From positions 50,275,188 to 50,339,187 of the forward strand of contig OX457031.1 of assembly GCA_949752745.1 (NCBI GenBank): 64,000 bases of DNA, read 5' to 3'. The position numbers were made by a program, and so were the translations under genes. This document shows, piece after piece, positions 11,423 through 21,985 of this stretch (position 1 is the first letter of the stretch; every line of letters starts with the position of its first letter). The notes under the pieces are model-generated. The model worked only from the letters and a program-made list of their open reading frames with translations, did not search any database and was not told the DNA's origin. The stretch comes from Protula sp. h YS-2021. Lineage: Eukaryota > Annelida > Polychaeta > Sabellida > Serpulidae.

Positions 11423-13659
11423 ATGACAGAGGCCAGTCTACATTCTCCACCGTTACTGCCTCAGTGTATCCATCCTCCAACTGCGTGTAACCCCCACTCC
11501 ATCTGCGACCGCTGTAGACGGAATAGTGGAATACCTCTGTGCGAGCCAGACAGCCCGTGCGGCGAGTGCCTACATCTCACTCCAGAGGATTGGAAAGTCC
11601 TATTACGGAATAGGACCAAGAACGAGCGCAGGAGGGATAAGCGCAAATTCCTTTCGTCAGCTTCGTTTGTTACTCGTGAATTTATTCAGGATACCATGGA
11701 GAAGGCTAGCTCCGTTATTCTGGGCCAGGTCTCCACCCCCGTACACGTAGACACTGGTGCAGAATCGGAATCCGCTACGCCAGTTAAGAGACATAAAAAA
11801 TCCAAGAGTAAAGGACGTGCATTTTCTGAGACTGTAGCAGAATTGGACATCCCGGAAGGGCAAGAACGGGATCGTCTCCGCGAGGCATGGGCCTCACCTC
11901 CTAGAGTGAAACCCAGTGGCAGTCCAGGAGGGGCGTTTAAGTCCCCGTCTGAGGAACAAGTGACTTTAACGCATAAGGATACGGGAACAGTGCTTTCGGC
12001 GGTTACAGGCCAGTTAGGCATTCCCCCGCGAGAGGACTTATCCCCCCTCCTCAGCTACAGCGTCTCCCGAGTGAATTTTCAGCGTTCTTGTCTATGCAAT
12101 CGCAACTGCAAAAGCAACTTTTGGATTTACAGAATCAAGTTCAGAAGCAGGAGAGGCTGCTTAGTCAAAGACAAAAGCCCAAACCATCAGCTACGGTTTC
12201 TCGTCCTCCTCCGGAGATTCAGTCAGTGGCAGCGATGTCGGGCTCGCCTGTACCTCACCTCCCGCTGGACTCTAACGTGGATATTCCCGAAACGGTCACC
12301 ATCAGCGAGGAGGATTCCGTGGGCGTGCCCCTTTCGGGCCAAGTCTCTGCATTGCTGGAAGATGATGAGGAAATCGGGCCGATGGAAAATTCTCCCCTAG
12401 CAGCAGTCCCAAGCAACAGGGAGAAAGAAATTTACACCCCAGTAGGGGAACCCCACATGTCACATTTTCAACAATCCCAACTCCCAGAAGCAGCATCTGA
12501 TGAACAGGAGTCGGAGGTGGAGGACGGGGAAGAAGAATCCGAGGGTACGTCAGTACATTCCCGTTGTCATTTGCCGTTACGGGCAGTGGAGCAGGTGCGT
12601 TCTCCCGGCCAAGGGCATCGACTTTGGAGAGATCCAGCGGCAGCGGGCAGACGGCCCATAAGTACTCCCTCTCCACCAGACCTTGCCCCATCGGTCGAGG
12701 ACGCGGCCCCCTCGAGTTCTGCTTCTACGATTGCACCAGAAGACGTGCCGTTCAGGGATGCCATTCAAGAGATAGCCCGCTTAGCAGAGGTCTCCTGTGG
12801 CTTCCCAAATTTAGATAAGGAGGATCCGCCCATTCGTATGACATCTCAGGCCGCTCCACCACAACAGGACTCTTTTATCGCACTTGCCACCAGCGAGGGC
12901 ATTGCTCATGCTGTCACGGTCCGCGCGAAAGAGTTCAAGAAGATGGACGCCGGTGAGGGTCGCACACTGTCGCGTTTCCATTTATCTAAACATTGCCTAG
13001 TACGACCAGGCCCATATCGGTCAGCGGATGAAAAAATTCCTCTAGAGGCACTGGAACAGCCCGTGAAGCGTACAGTCTGGATGCCCACAGTGCGTAGTGA
13101 CTCAGACATTCCATTAGTGGAGAAAGACGCCAAGACCATCGAGGCATCTTCTCGCCACATCCTGAAAATTATGTCATTTCAAGATCATGCACTTAAAGCA
13201 CTAAAGTCGCGTTGGGAAGAACTTCGCCTTAGTGATCCCGTGTCTGCTAAATTGATGGAATGCCTGGCCTTAGCTACCCGAGACGTGGTCAAACTTTCCA
13301 CTTTTTTGATGACGTCAATGGTCTACCTACGTCGAGATGCCTTTCTCCAGCACTGCTGGTCTAGTGTCAAAGGTTTACGGGATCTGCGTCATGCCCCTAT
13401 CCTGGAGGAACGAGAGCTATTTCCTCCCGCCGAGATAGAGAGGGTGAACCAGGAAAGTCGTTCGCTTTCGCAAGATTATGCCCTGATGTCCAGAATGTCT
13501 CGCTCCTCCTTCAAACGTCCACTGAAGAGGAAGAGACCACAACAGTCCTCTCCGGCACAGTCTAAGCCGAGTGCGCAGCCACAACAGCCCCCTGTCAAGA
13601 AACCGAAACCCAGCCCCGGCAGCAAGACAGAGGGTCCGGCTCCACAGTCGTTCAGGTAG
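11423..13659 (+). pseudogene. DIRS copy 1 Gag, one frameshift
   Basis: Structural protein of the retrotransposon. It starts at the ATG after TTTCAGAT, matching the copy 2 start. The N-terminus has a cysteine-rich, probably zinc-binding segment CDRC...LC...CGEC before LTPEDW. Then come basic stretches, a Gln-rich coiled segment, acidic and Pro/Ser-rich linkers, and a conserved C-terminal region (EDVPFRDAIQEIARL, KTVWMP-like, LMTSMVYLRRDAFLQHCWSSVKGLRDLRHAPIL) with a basic Gln/Pro-rich tail. The reading frame changes at a C6 run near 12040-12046. The downstream frame continues to the stop at 13657-13659. Apart from that shift the protein is open over about 740 codons. The stop codon overlaps a splice donor (see 13656). 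Confidence 0.85.
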
Positions 13660-15480
13660 CAGCCAATCAAAGTACCGTCACGAGATTCCCTCATCTCCTG
13701 GCGATACTTTAGCAAACTTAAGAGACTTGGAAAATTTACTTTCCTTAAACGCCTCCTTGCCCGTAGGAGGAAGACTATGAAAGTTTTGGCAGCAATGGGC
13801 AGAAATGGGGGCGTCTCGAAGGGTAGTACGTTGGTTAAAGAGAGGTTACTCCCTACCTTTCAAACGAGACTGGAACGGGCTCAGGTGCCCTATTCCCCTA
13901 ACCGCCCATGCGCCAAGACAACTAGTCACCTCTTACGCCAAGGGGTCAGAAAAAGACCGAGCTCTCCAAGAAATGCTATTGAGCTTGTCTCAAAAACAGG
14001 CGATAGAGGAAATGCCAGAAAATAAATGGGCTTTTTCAGCAGGGTTTTTCTGGTTCCCAAGAAATCCGGAGGTGGAGGCTAGTAATCGACCTCTCCCCCA
14101 TAAACGGTTTTCTCCGAGTGACTTCACCTTTCAGATGGACACGGCCTAGGTGATAAAAGGGTCATTACGGGAAGGGATGTGAGGGTACCTCCATAGGTCT
14201 CTCCGATGCTTACCTCCATATTCCTCTTCATCGCTCGGCAAGAAAATTCCTAGCCTTTCAAGTAGGGAAAATGACGATTTTGCGTTTCTGGCACTTCCCT
14301 TCGGTCTGGCTACGGCCCCGTAACGTTTTCTCCAAGGTCATGAAAGTACTGAAAACATGGGCACGGCCTAGAAGGATGTTAGTCTTCTCAGTATCTGACG
14401 TCTGGTTCCTGGCGAATCAAGACAGGCAGGTAACCGAGAATCATACAATGTCTTTAGTTCGCAAGGGCACTAGAGGTAGGTCTAGTAGTAAACCTAGCCA
14501 GTCCGAACTAACCCCCAAACAGTCCATTACCTTTCTAGGGGAGTTATGGGATCTGGCAATAGCAAAGGCGTTCCCTACGCCAGAACGCCGCAGAGAATTG
14601 CAGATGCCAGTAAAAGGTATTTCCCCAGGAAAGAAGGTGAGACTTACCGGCCATGGAATCTCTCCTTGGCCTGTTAGTGAGCAACAGAGAAGACAGTCCC
14701 CCTGGGCCGTCTCCATTACAGGCCATTTGAAAGCCAGGTAAGATGGGCGTTGCATCAGGGTCGTTCACCCGCAGCAAGGATGCAAGTTTCACAGGTAACC
14801 CTACAAGCCCTACAGTGGTGGTGCGACGTTCTAATTATGTCCGAAGGAAATGCCATTTCAGCCCCCCACCCCGGAGATAGAGATTCAGACCGATGCGTCC
14901 CATTCGGGGTGGGGAATTTATTGGAATGGTCAGGTATGGAAGGGCAAATGGCCACCTCGCTTCAGTCCTACCACATAAACTGGCTGGAGCTTCGGGTAGT
15001 CCTGGATTGCCCTAACCAAACTGACCAACCAACTCAGAAACAAGGCAGTCCTCTTTCGGTTAGACAATTCCACAGCCATAGCTTACCGATCAACAAGCAG
15101 GGGTGGTACCAAATCACGGTCCCTGTCCAAACTTGCGTTCCAAATTCTTACAACGGCCAGGGAGGAACAGGTGACCGTTTCCACCCGTCACCTGGCCGGG
15201 AAATTAAATGTCCTAGCGGACTTAGCCTCCAGACAGGGTCAAGTTATCAACACCGAGTGGTGCCTATCCCCTCGGTCTTTCAGTGGGTGACACACCAATC
15301 CCCATGGGTGCCCCGACTCTGGATCTGTTTGCAAACGCTATGACCACCCAACTTCCCCGGTACGTGGTCTCCTTGCCCGGACCCAGCAGCCTTGGGCAGT
15401 AGACGCCCTCAATTGTCAGTGGCCACGGGACGAGGTACTGTATGCTTTTCCCCCACAAGCGATCTTAGGGCAAGTCTTGC
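13571..15480 (+). pseudogene. DIRS copy 1 reverse transcriptase / RNase H, dead
   Basis: Homologous to the copy 2 RT frame at 27251-29434 but broken into several frames. Recognisable pieces are SGSSQSKYR..SPGDTL (13631-13700), the palm start VPKKSGG as an altered FWFPRNPE (about 14046-14070), and FSVSDVWFLAN where QYLDDWLLA is expected (about 14385-14415), so the YLDD active site is lost. RNase H is represented by QTDASHSGWGIYWNGQVWKGKW (about 14883-14950). An in-frame TAG at about 14147 and many indels disable it. The DIRS C-terminal region (DALNCQWP, YAFPPQAIL) is seen near 15398-15480. Confidence 0.8.
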
Positions 15481-16772
15481 AGAGAGTAATCGAGTTGAAA
15501 CCACCGTTCCTATTACTCATTGCTCCATGGACACCGGAAAGCCCCATGGTTCGCCCTCCTACTCCATTGCAAGGTAGTAAGGTCGATACCGATCCCATGC
15601 CACAACGAATTGCTATCACAACCCATTGGCATCACTTCCACCCCTCCCCACGCTTACTGAACCTCCACCTATGGTTGTCTGACCAGACCTTTCTGAAAAA
15701 CAAGGGTTTCTTTCCTAAGCAGGTGAGAGAGAAAATAGTAAACAGTCACAAGGGTTCGACGGCCAAAGTTTACAGGTCGCAGTGGAATAAATTTGCCGCT
15801 TGGTGTAGCACTTCTAAGCTAGATCCGTTTCAGGCGAGCCCAGCAGTGGTGGCGGATTTCCTCGATCACCTTTTCACGGAGGTGAAATTAAAGGTAGGTT
15901 CCATCGAGGGCTATAGGGCCGCTATAGGGTCAAGACTAAAAGCGTGTACAGGCTACGACCCGGGCGAAGATACATCCCTATCACAGCTAGTAAGACATTT
16001 TAAAGTAAACTCCCCACCCTGCCCATCCAACATAGCGCAGTGGGATTTATCGTTAGTCTTACAGTATCTTCAGCGCCCAGATGTTTTTAGTAAGGACGTG
16101 ATTTCAGCAAAAAACGCAACGTTAAGATTCACGTTTTTATTGGCTTTAGCTTCGGGCAAAAGAAGAGGCGAAATCCATGCCCTGGACAGAAAGGTAAATA
16201 AAGATAAGGGTACATGGGAGAAGGTCACCCTAGTCCCTAGAGCAGGATTCATGGGAAAAACCCACATCATGACCCAAGGGATGGGAACGTTCGATCACAT
16301 TACTCTCCCATCCCTACCAGATGACCCCGACTCAGACAGTCTGGTCTCTTTGTGTCCCGTCAAAGCGCTGCAACAGTATTTAGAAATGTCAGAGGCCTAC
16401 AGATCAAAAAATCAGAAGGCTCTCATCATTTCTTTTATGCCGAAATTTAGCAAAGATCTTTCGAAACAGTCGATCTCAAATTATATTAAAAGGATCATTT
16501 TGGCAGCCTATGACGATGCACAAATCGACCCTAACCCGTTAGGGGAATCGAACATCAAAGCCCATCAGGTAAGGCAAGTAGCCGATTCCCTCAGGGCGGT
16601 ACGTAACGTGTCCCTTTCGGATATATTAAAAACAGGTTGTTGGGTTTCCCCCAACTCGTTTGTTAAATACTACCTGAAAGATTTTTCTCAAGATGAATTG
16701 TCAGGCTTATATTCATTAGGACCGTTCGTGGCTTCAGAAACGACCATTACAGGCTGAATGTTTCTGTTGTAG
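13656..16772 (+). other. Predicted alternative intron spanning pol, copy 1
   Basis: Donor TTCAG|GTAGCA: GT at 13656-13657 overlaps the Gag stop TAG (13657-13659). Acceptor TTTCTGTTGTAG ends at 16772, 15 nt after the recombinase stop. Splicing joins AG+G as an Arg codon and continues in frame into the basic tail at 16773-16869. The same arrangement, with the same phase, is present in copy 2. Confidence 0.6.
15597..16757 (+). CDS. Tyrosine recombinase, DIRS copy 1
   Basis: Site-specific recombinase thought to insert the circular cDNA of DIRS elements. The open frame begins upstream at about 15477 in sequence belonging to the RT C-terminus, but compared with copy 2 that join comes from small indels. 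The ATG at 15597 corresponds to the copy 2 start. The core is intact: an N-terminal SAM-like segment (STAKVYRSQWNKFAAWC), the first catalytic Arg in ASGKRRGEIHAL (about 16150-16185), the HQVRQ box (HxxR, about 16561-16575), Trp in GCWVSP (about 16635-16655) and Tyr in FVKYYLKDF (about 16660-16690). The first 20-30 residues are uncertain. It could act in trans, although its own RT is dead. Confidence 0.85.
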   Translation: MPQRIAITTHWHHFHPSPRLLNLHLWLSDQTFLKNKGFFPKQVREKIVNSHKGSTAKVYRSQWNKFAAWCSTSKLDPFQASPAVVADFLDHLFTEVKLKVGSIEGYRAAIGSRLKACTGYDPGEDTSLSQLVRHFKVNSPPCPSNIAQWDLSLVLQYLQRPDVFSKDVISAKNATLRFTFLLALASGKRRGEIHALDRKVNKDKGTWEKVTLVPRAGFMGKTHIMTQGMGTFDHITLPSLPDDPDSDSLVSLCPVKALQQYLEMSEAYRSKNQKALIISFMPKFSKDLSKQSISNYIKRIILAAYDDAQIDPNPLGESNIKAHQVRQVADSLRAVRNVSLSDILKTGCWVSPNSFVKYYLKDFSQDELSGLYSLGPFVASETTITG

Positions 16773-16869
16773 GAATGCTTCTCCCAAGTTTAAGAACAAG
16801 GGCAAGCACAAGAGTAACTTCTCCAAGGGCCGTAATGGGAACAGTAACAACAACAAGCCACGAAAGTAA
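16773..16869 (+). CDS. Predicted basic tail exon of Gag, copy 1
   Basis: Reached only by splicing from 13655. It reads 31 residues after the junction Arg and then TAA at 16867-16869. It is Lys/Asn-rich with KGKxK and SKGR motifs. Aligned without gaps to copy 2, 11 of the first 22 residues are identical, although the flanking untranslated DNA is much more diverged. Probably nucleic-acid binding, by composition. It is out of frame with the recombinase, so it is not a readthrough product. Confidence 0.55.
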
Positions 16870-17927
16870 CAACCTACAAGAAGGTCTTTCCTTCTTACTC
16901 TGAACATTTCGCCTTTCGCTCAGGTCCTTCGGACCATTTCGGTCCGTGCTTATATTAAGTTACGGACGAACGCTGGACGGTTATGTTTAATTAAGCATTT
17001 ATTTACTCCGAAGTGTTCAGGATCGCATGTGTAATGAGTACAGCCCAGTCTTCGGTCTTACGGCTACTCGGATGCTTAAGTTTTGATCTCCTTTCTTCAT
17101 GTTTTTCAGAAAGAAAGGGGGGAGGGACCATGTCGGTCCCAGACGTACCCAGTGACCGTACACCCGTTGTAGCCGGAAGGCCGAAAGCCGGTTTATGGTT
17201 TGTGGTATGAGGTACCATAGTGTCATTATGGGCTTATGGGACCATAACGGCCCCATATAGGAAAACAGTCATAAATAAGCAAAATTTTTCTGTTTTTCAT
17301 TTTATGACGATTTACAGTAGTTTTAGTACTATCTAGTCAATCACTACGAGTTTATTTCAAATAAACGTCGTAATTTTTCAAATGAGAAGAAGAAAAGTTA
17401 GACAGCGGACTCGCTTTCTTTTTTCAAGTTTGAATTGCATGTCTTGTAAGACACTTCAGTCACTTTACTAGAAGTGTCACAGAGTTTATTTGCGTAATTC
17501 CTATGGATTTACGATCGTTTTGTAGTACTTCTAAATAAACCTAATTGTTCATCAATACATAGCAAGTGAATAGTGAGAACTTGAGGAAGGGATCCATCCG
17601 GCGGGCGGTTGGAGGGGGATGGTGATAGTTCTCAAAAAAGATGATGGCATGGTTGGAAGCCTTCTCATCTCAACTGACAGTTGCTGTGATATTTTTACTT
17701 TGTTACGATTTTACCTTATGTTGAAAGACCGGAATGGTGCGCCTCCGGACTTTATTTAGGAAATCATTAAAGAATTGAAACTTAGCTGACAAGTTTTATT
17801 TCTTCTTTTGCGTCGAGTGCACAGCACTCCTCGCCTACATGCAATGAGCTTTTACAAGCCATAGTGTAATTCGCGACCTTTTTGGGCAGTTCAAGAATGG
17901 CAGGCTCCCCTGCTCCGGACTCAAGTC

Positions 17928-18050
17928 CCATTAAAAGTGGAGATAAGCGAATTCAAAGCTTTTGCGAAGTAAAACTATCGTTTTATTTCGTAAAACGAGC
18001 TTTTACGAGTAAAAGCGCAATTCGCGTTCTCCACTTTTAACTTTGATTTT
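17928..18050 (+). repeat. Internal complementary region, DIRS copy 1
   Basis: The left half (17928 to about 17975) is the reverse complement of the left terminus 10350-10397. The right half is the reverse complement of the right terminus down to 18326. They meet at GAAGTAAAACTATCG with overlap AAA. This is the hallmark ICR of DIRS elements, used as the template that restores the ends in the circular intermediate. Confidence 0.88.
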
Positions 18051-18112
18051 AACCCGTCCCATCCATCCCCAACTAGCCTGGGCGTGTTTTACCGCCTTTG
18101 GGGCTAAAAAGG

Positions 18113-18326
18113 GAATGTCGTTTATACGAGACTAGCAGACGACGTCTCGGGCATTCTGATTGGCCAAAGGATGGATGGAAGGGTTAGAGTATCTTGAACA
18201 GTACCTCAAAAAGTTCTTTTTTATTTTGCGTGGTAAATATTACTGGAAGGGAACCCATTAAAAGTGGAGAACGCGAATTGCGCTTTTACTCGTAAAAGCT
18301 CGTTTTACGAAATAAAACGATAGTTT
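18113..18326 (+). repeat. Right inverted terminal repeat, DIRS copy 1
   Basis: Inverted copy of the left repeat from GGAATGTCG to CCCATTAAAAGTGG, followed by a right-end-specific hairpin-rich segment (ACTCGTAAAAGCTCGTTTTACG) ending ACGATAGTTT. Confidence 0.85.
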
Positions 18327-19030
18327 GTTCCACGTTTATATATATGTTACAGTCAACGTTGGAAACCCGCCATTTTACGAAATGGCAAACCGTGTTGGGT
18401 AAATTCGCGTAATGCCTAAAACCTTTTGCCGTTTCACGAAATATTTTCAGACCGTCACTGCAGGTCTTCGGGATCCTACAAGCCTTTTAATACCTGATTA
18501 CCTAAATCTCGGTATCTTCTGTGCTACCATGCTTGTCCAGAAACTCGAAGAAATACGGGTAATTTTGAGGCCAGACGCGGTCCACGCGCAGTGCTAATTT
18601 CGTTTCATAAGTTGCAAGTATTGGGTGCTCAAAAATACATGCTGACATGTTTCTTGTACCGGATAATTAACAGAATTCATTTATTATTCATTTATTATTC
18701 AAGGAGCATCACATTCTTTCACCACCAAATCAATTCTATGAGTAATTTTCTAAACCGCGTTATGTAATTCACTTCCACTGTTTACACTGACGAGATAATT
18801 TGCTTTATTACACCTGTGATTAGCATTAATAATAAACGAGGACATATTTTTGCACTGGAATGGATACAAAGGGCGTTCAAATTAAAACCATTCGTTTGAC
18901 CAGACAACAGATGTAAATAATTACCTCACGAACAGCTAGAACAAGCAGACGAACAGTTTGTTCCTTACAAACTGAAATTCAGGTCAAATTCAATATTGAA
19001 ATAAAATTTCGTAATAAAGAATAGGATCAG

Positions 19031-19089
<59 letters not shown>

Positions 19090-19650
19090 TTCTCTATCTT
19101 TTCTCCTCCCCACCACTCTCTCTCTCTCACTTTCTGAATCTTCTGTCTCATTTCTCTTTCTACTTCACCCATTCGCTTTCTGCGTAGACCGATACGGTTA
19201 AAAAGCTAAAGCAAGCAATAACGTGCACACCCATTCCTTAGCGCGTCCTCTGCCCTCTCGGCAATAGATAAGTTTATTTGCACATCACTCGAATGTCGAT
19301 GTGGAATTCAATTAATAGCGTGATTGCCGCAACTCACTGACTTTATCATCACTATAAAACACTTGGGATAATGGAACACTAGGGTGGCCAATGCCCGTGT
19401 CATATTAATGTTAGTACATGGCGTTTCTGCCGAGACTCCAGATCCAAAACTACAAAAGAACTGAGTGAAAAGTAAAAAAAAAATTTAAAAAAACTATTTG
19501 ACGGGTAGCCTTATTGCGTTTTGAGAAGGGAGTCCATGAAATGTTTTGACCGTGCAGACCATTCAAACTGGGGAAAGAAGTTCTTGTTCCTCTGTAATTC
19601 TTAAAACGTTCGTTAGTTAATAGGAGACCCGTACCTGTCTCTCCCTCCTC

Positions 19651-19744
<94 letters not shown>

Positions 19745-19944
19745 CTCTCTCTCTCTCTAATTTCCAGTTCTGTATGCTAAATTCTACCATTCTCTCATGG
19801 GTCATTTTTGAAAAGATTCTGCTTTGATAATAGATAAATAAATAACCTCAAAGCGTTAACAAAGCTTGAAAACAAGTGCCTTAATTATTAGTTGTTTTCT
19901 TATTTTGGTAAATTTGAAGTTAGCTTCTGTTTAATTTTTGTACT
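18327..19944. other. Intergenic with TC microsatellites
   Basis: No gene recognised. TC dinucleotide repeats lie at about 19032-19083 and 19656-19758. A stretch at 18563-18585 is the reverse complement of part of 2970-3005, which suggests an old shared repeat. Confidence 0.45.
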
Positions 19945-20018
19945 GGTTGTACCTCCTCAGGCACATGCCTTTTGTTTACTTTTGTGCTGCTATGCCTCCT
20001 CAGGCACATGCCTTTTGT
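19945..20018. repeat. 44-bp minisatellite, left part
   Basis: Two units of the TGCCTCCTCAGGCACATGCC array that continues at 21073. The array is split by the element at 20019-21072. Confidence 0.8.
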
Positions 20019-21072
20019 TCCCACTTGCAAACATAGTTTGCAAATGAGTATGGTTTGCAAAGAATTCCGGCTGTTTATTCGGTTTCCAGAAAACTCCTCC
20101 TACGCTTTTTGACGTAGGACGATGAAATTTGGCACAGAGATAGAGGGTGATGAGATGTCGTGAAATCCGCAAATTTTTTTAGCTTATTTTCGACCCTTTG
20201 GGCCTAAAAGACGTTATGTAAGAGGTACCTCGGTGACCTTGACCTTCTCCGTCATGGTCAAGGTCAAAAACCGGAAGTTGACCATTATCTCGAAAACGGT
20301 TAATTAGAGATAGAGCGATTTTGAGCTTATTTTCGACCCTTTGGGCCTAAAAGACGTTATATAAGAGGTACCTCGGTGACCTTGACCTCCTCCGTCATGG
20401 TCAAGGTCAAAAACCGGAAGTTGACCATTATCTCGAAAACGGTTAGAGATAGTGCGATTTTGAGCTTATTTTCGATCCTTTGGGCCTAAAAGACGTTATG
20501 TAAGAGGTACCTCGGTGATCTTGACCTCCTCCGTCATGGTCAAGGTCAAAATCCGGAAGTTGACCATTATCTCAAAAAAACGGTGAGAGATAGAGCGATT
20601 TTGAGCTTATTTTCGATCCTTTGGGCCTAAAAGACGTTATGTACGAGGTACCTCGGTGATCTTCACCTCCTCCGTCACGGTACCTCGGTGACTTTGAACT
20701 CCTCGGTCATATTCAAGGTCAAAAACCGGAAGTTGACCATTATCTAGGAAACGGTTAGAGATAGAGTGATTTTGAGCTTTTTTTCGATCCTTTGGACCTA
20801 AAAGACGTTATATAAGAGGTACCTCGGTGACCTTGACCTCCTCCGTCATAGTCAATGTCAAAAACCGGAAGTTGACCATTATCTCAAAAACGGTTAGAAA
20901 ACTGAATTTGATTATTTGAGATTACATTATATTTACTTCGATGTCCTTGTTCATGATAATAATTCGGAAGCTGACAATTATGTGGAAAGACTGAAAAATG
21001 TGTCTTTGACCAGATAGATTGTACCATTGCAAGTGGGTGTCATTTCGCTACGTGTAGCGAAATTCGGTCTAG
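20019..21072 (+). mobile_element. Non-autonomous pearl/Helentron-like element A
   Basis: It sits inside a 44-bp minisatellite, so both junctions are visible. The 5' end is TTCCCACTTGCAAAC. The 3' end has the inverted TTGCAAGTGGG, then the hairpin TTTCGCTACGTGTAGCGAAA, then TTCGGTCTAG, with target T on both sides and no target duplication. The middle (about 20175-20900) is a tandem array of about five units near 138 bp containing TGACCTTGACC and GGTCAAGGTCA. Short subterminal inverted repeats, a 3' hairpin, insertion at TT and core tandem repeats are the features described for Helentron-derived (HINE) and bivalve pearl elements. No Rep/helicase is encoded. Confidence 0.7.
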
Positions 21073-21985
21073 TTTACATTTGTGCTGCTATGCCTCCTCA
21101 GGCACGTGCCTTTTGTTTCTTTGCACTGGTTATGCCTTCTCAAGTACATGCCTTTTGTTTACTTTTCTACTTTCTATACCTCCTCAGGCACATGCCTTTT
21201 GTTTACTTTTATACTTGTTATGCCTCCTCAGGCACATCCCTTTTGTTTACTTTTGTACTGGTTATGCCTCCTCAGGCACGTGCCTTTTGTTTACCTTTGT
21301 ACTGGCTATGCCTCCTCAAGCACATGGCTTTTGTTTACCTTTGTACTGACTATGCCTCCCCAGGCACATGCCTTTTGTTTACCTTTGTACTGACTATGCC
21401 TCCCCAGGCACATGCCTTGTGTTTAACTTTATACTGACTATGCCTCCTCAGACACATGCCTTTTGTTTACTTTTCTACTTTCTATACCTCCTCAGGCACA
21501 TGCCTTTTGTTTACTTTTATACTTGTTATGCCTCCTCAGGCACATCCCTTTTGTTTACTTTTGTACTGGTTATGCCTCCTCAGGCACGTGCCTTTTGTTT
21601 ACCTTTGTACTGGCTATGCCTCCTCAAGCACATGGCTTTTGTTTACCTTTGTACTGACTATGCCTCCCCAGGCACATGCCTTTTGTTTACCTTTGTACTG
21701 ACTATGCCTCCCCAGGCACATGCCTTGTGTTTAACTTTATACTGACTATGCCTCCTCAGACACATGCCTTTTGTTTACTTTTGTACTGGCTATGCCTCCT
21801 CAGGCACGTGCCTTTTGTTTACCTTTGTACTGACTATGCCTCCTCAGGCACATGCCTTTTGTTTACTTTCGTGCTGGCTATGCCTCCTCAGGCACATGGC
21901 TTTGGTTTCTTTGTACTGGCTATGCCTCCTCAGGCGCATGGCTTTGGTTTCTTTGTGCTGGTTGTGCCTCCTCATGCGTTGTCTA
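21073..21985. repeat. 44-bp minisatellite, right part
   Basis: About 20 units of roughly 44 bp (TGCCTCCTCAGGCACATGCC plus TTTTGTTTACTTTTGTACTG), the last ones shortened. A block of several units near 21160-21440 is repeated almost exactly at 21455-21745, showing a recent segmental duplication in the array. Cys/Leu-rich open frames here are artefacts. Confidence 0.9.

Larger units (their letters stand above)
10350..18326 (+). mobile_element. DIRS-type tyrosine-recombinase retrotransposon, copy 1 (defective)
   Basis: Complete in outline but inactive. In order it has a left inverted terminal repeat, 5' leader, gag, RT-RNase H-DIRS C-terminal domain, tyrosine recombinase, 3' leader, internal complementary region (ICR) and right inverted terminal repeat. 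The ends are placed at TTTAC (left) and ATAGTTT (right) because the ICR is complementary to both termini and overlaps them by AAA, as known for DIRS1. There is no long terminal repeat and no integrase of the DDE type. gag carries one frameshift and RT several lesions, while the recombinase is open. It lies in the same orientation as the better preserved copy at 23987-32056 and is clearly diverged from it, so they are different insertions or subfamilies. Confidence 0.92.

Noticed and set aside
10350..18326. LTR retrotransposon
   Set aside because: No direct terminal repeats or DDE integrase; inverted termini, ICR and tyrosine recombinase mark it as DIRS.
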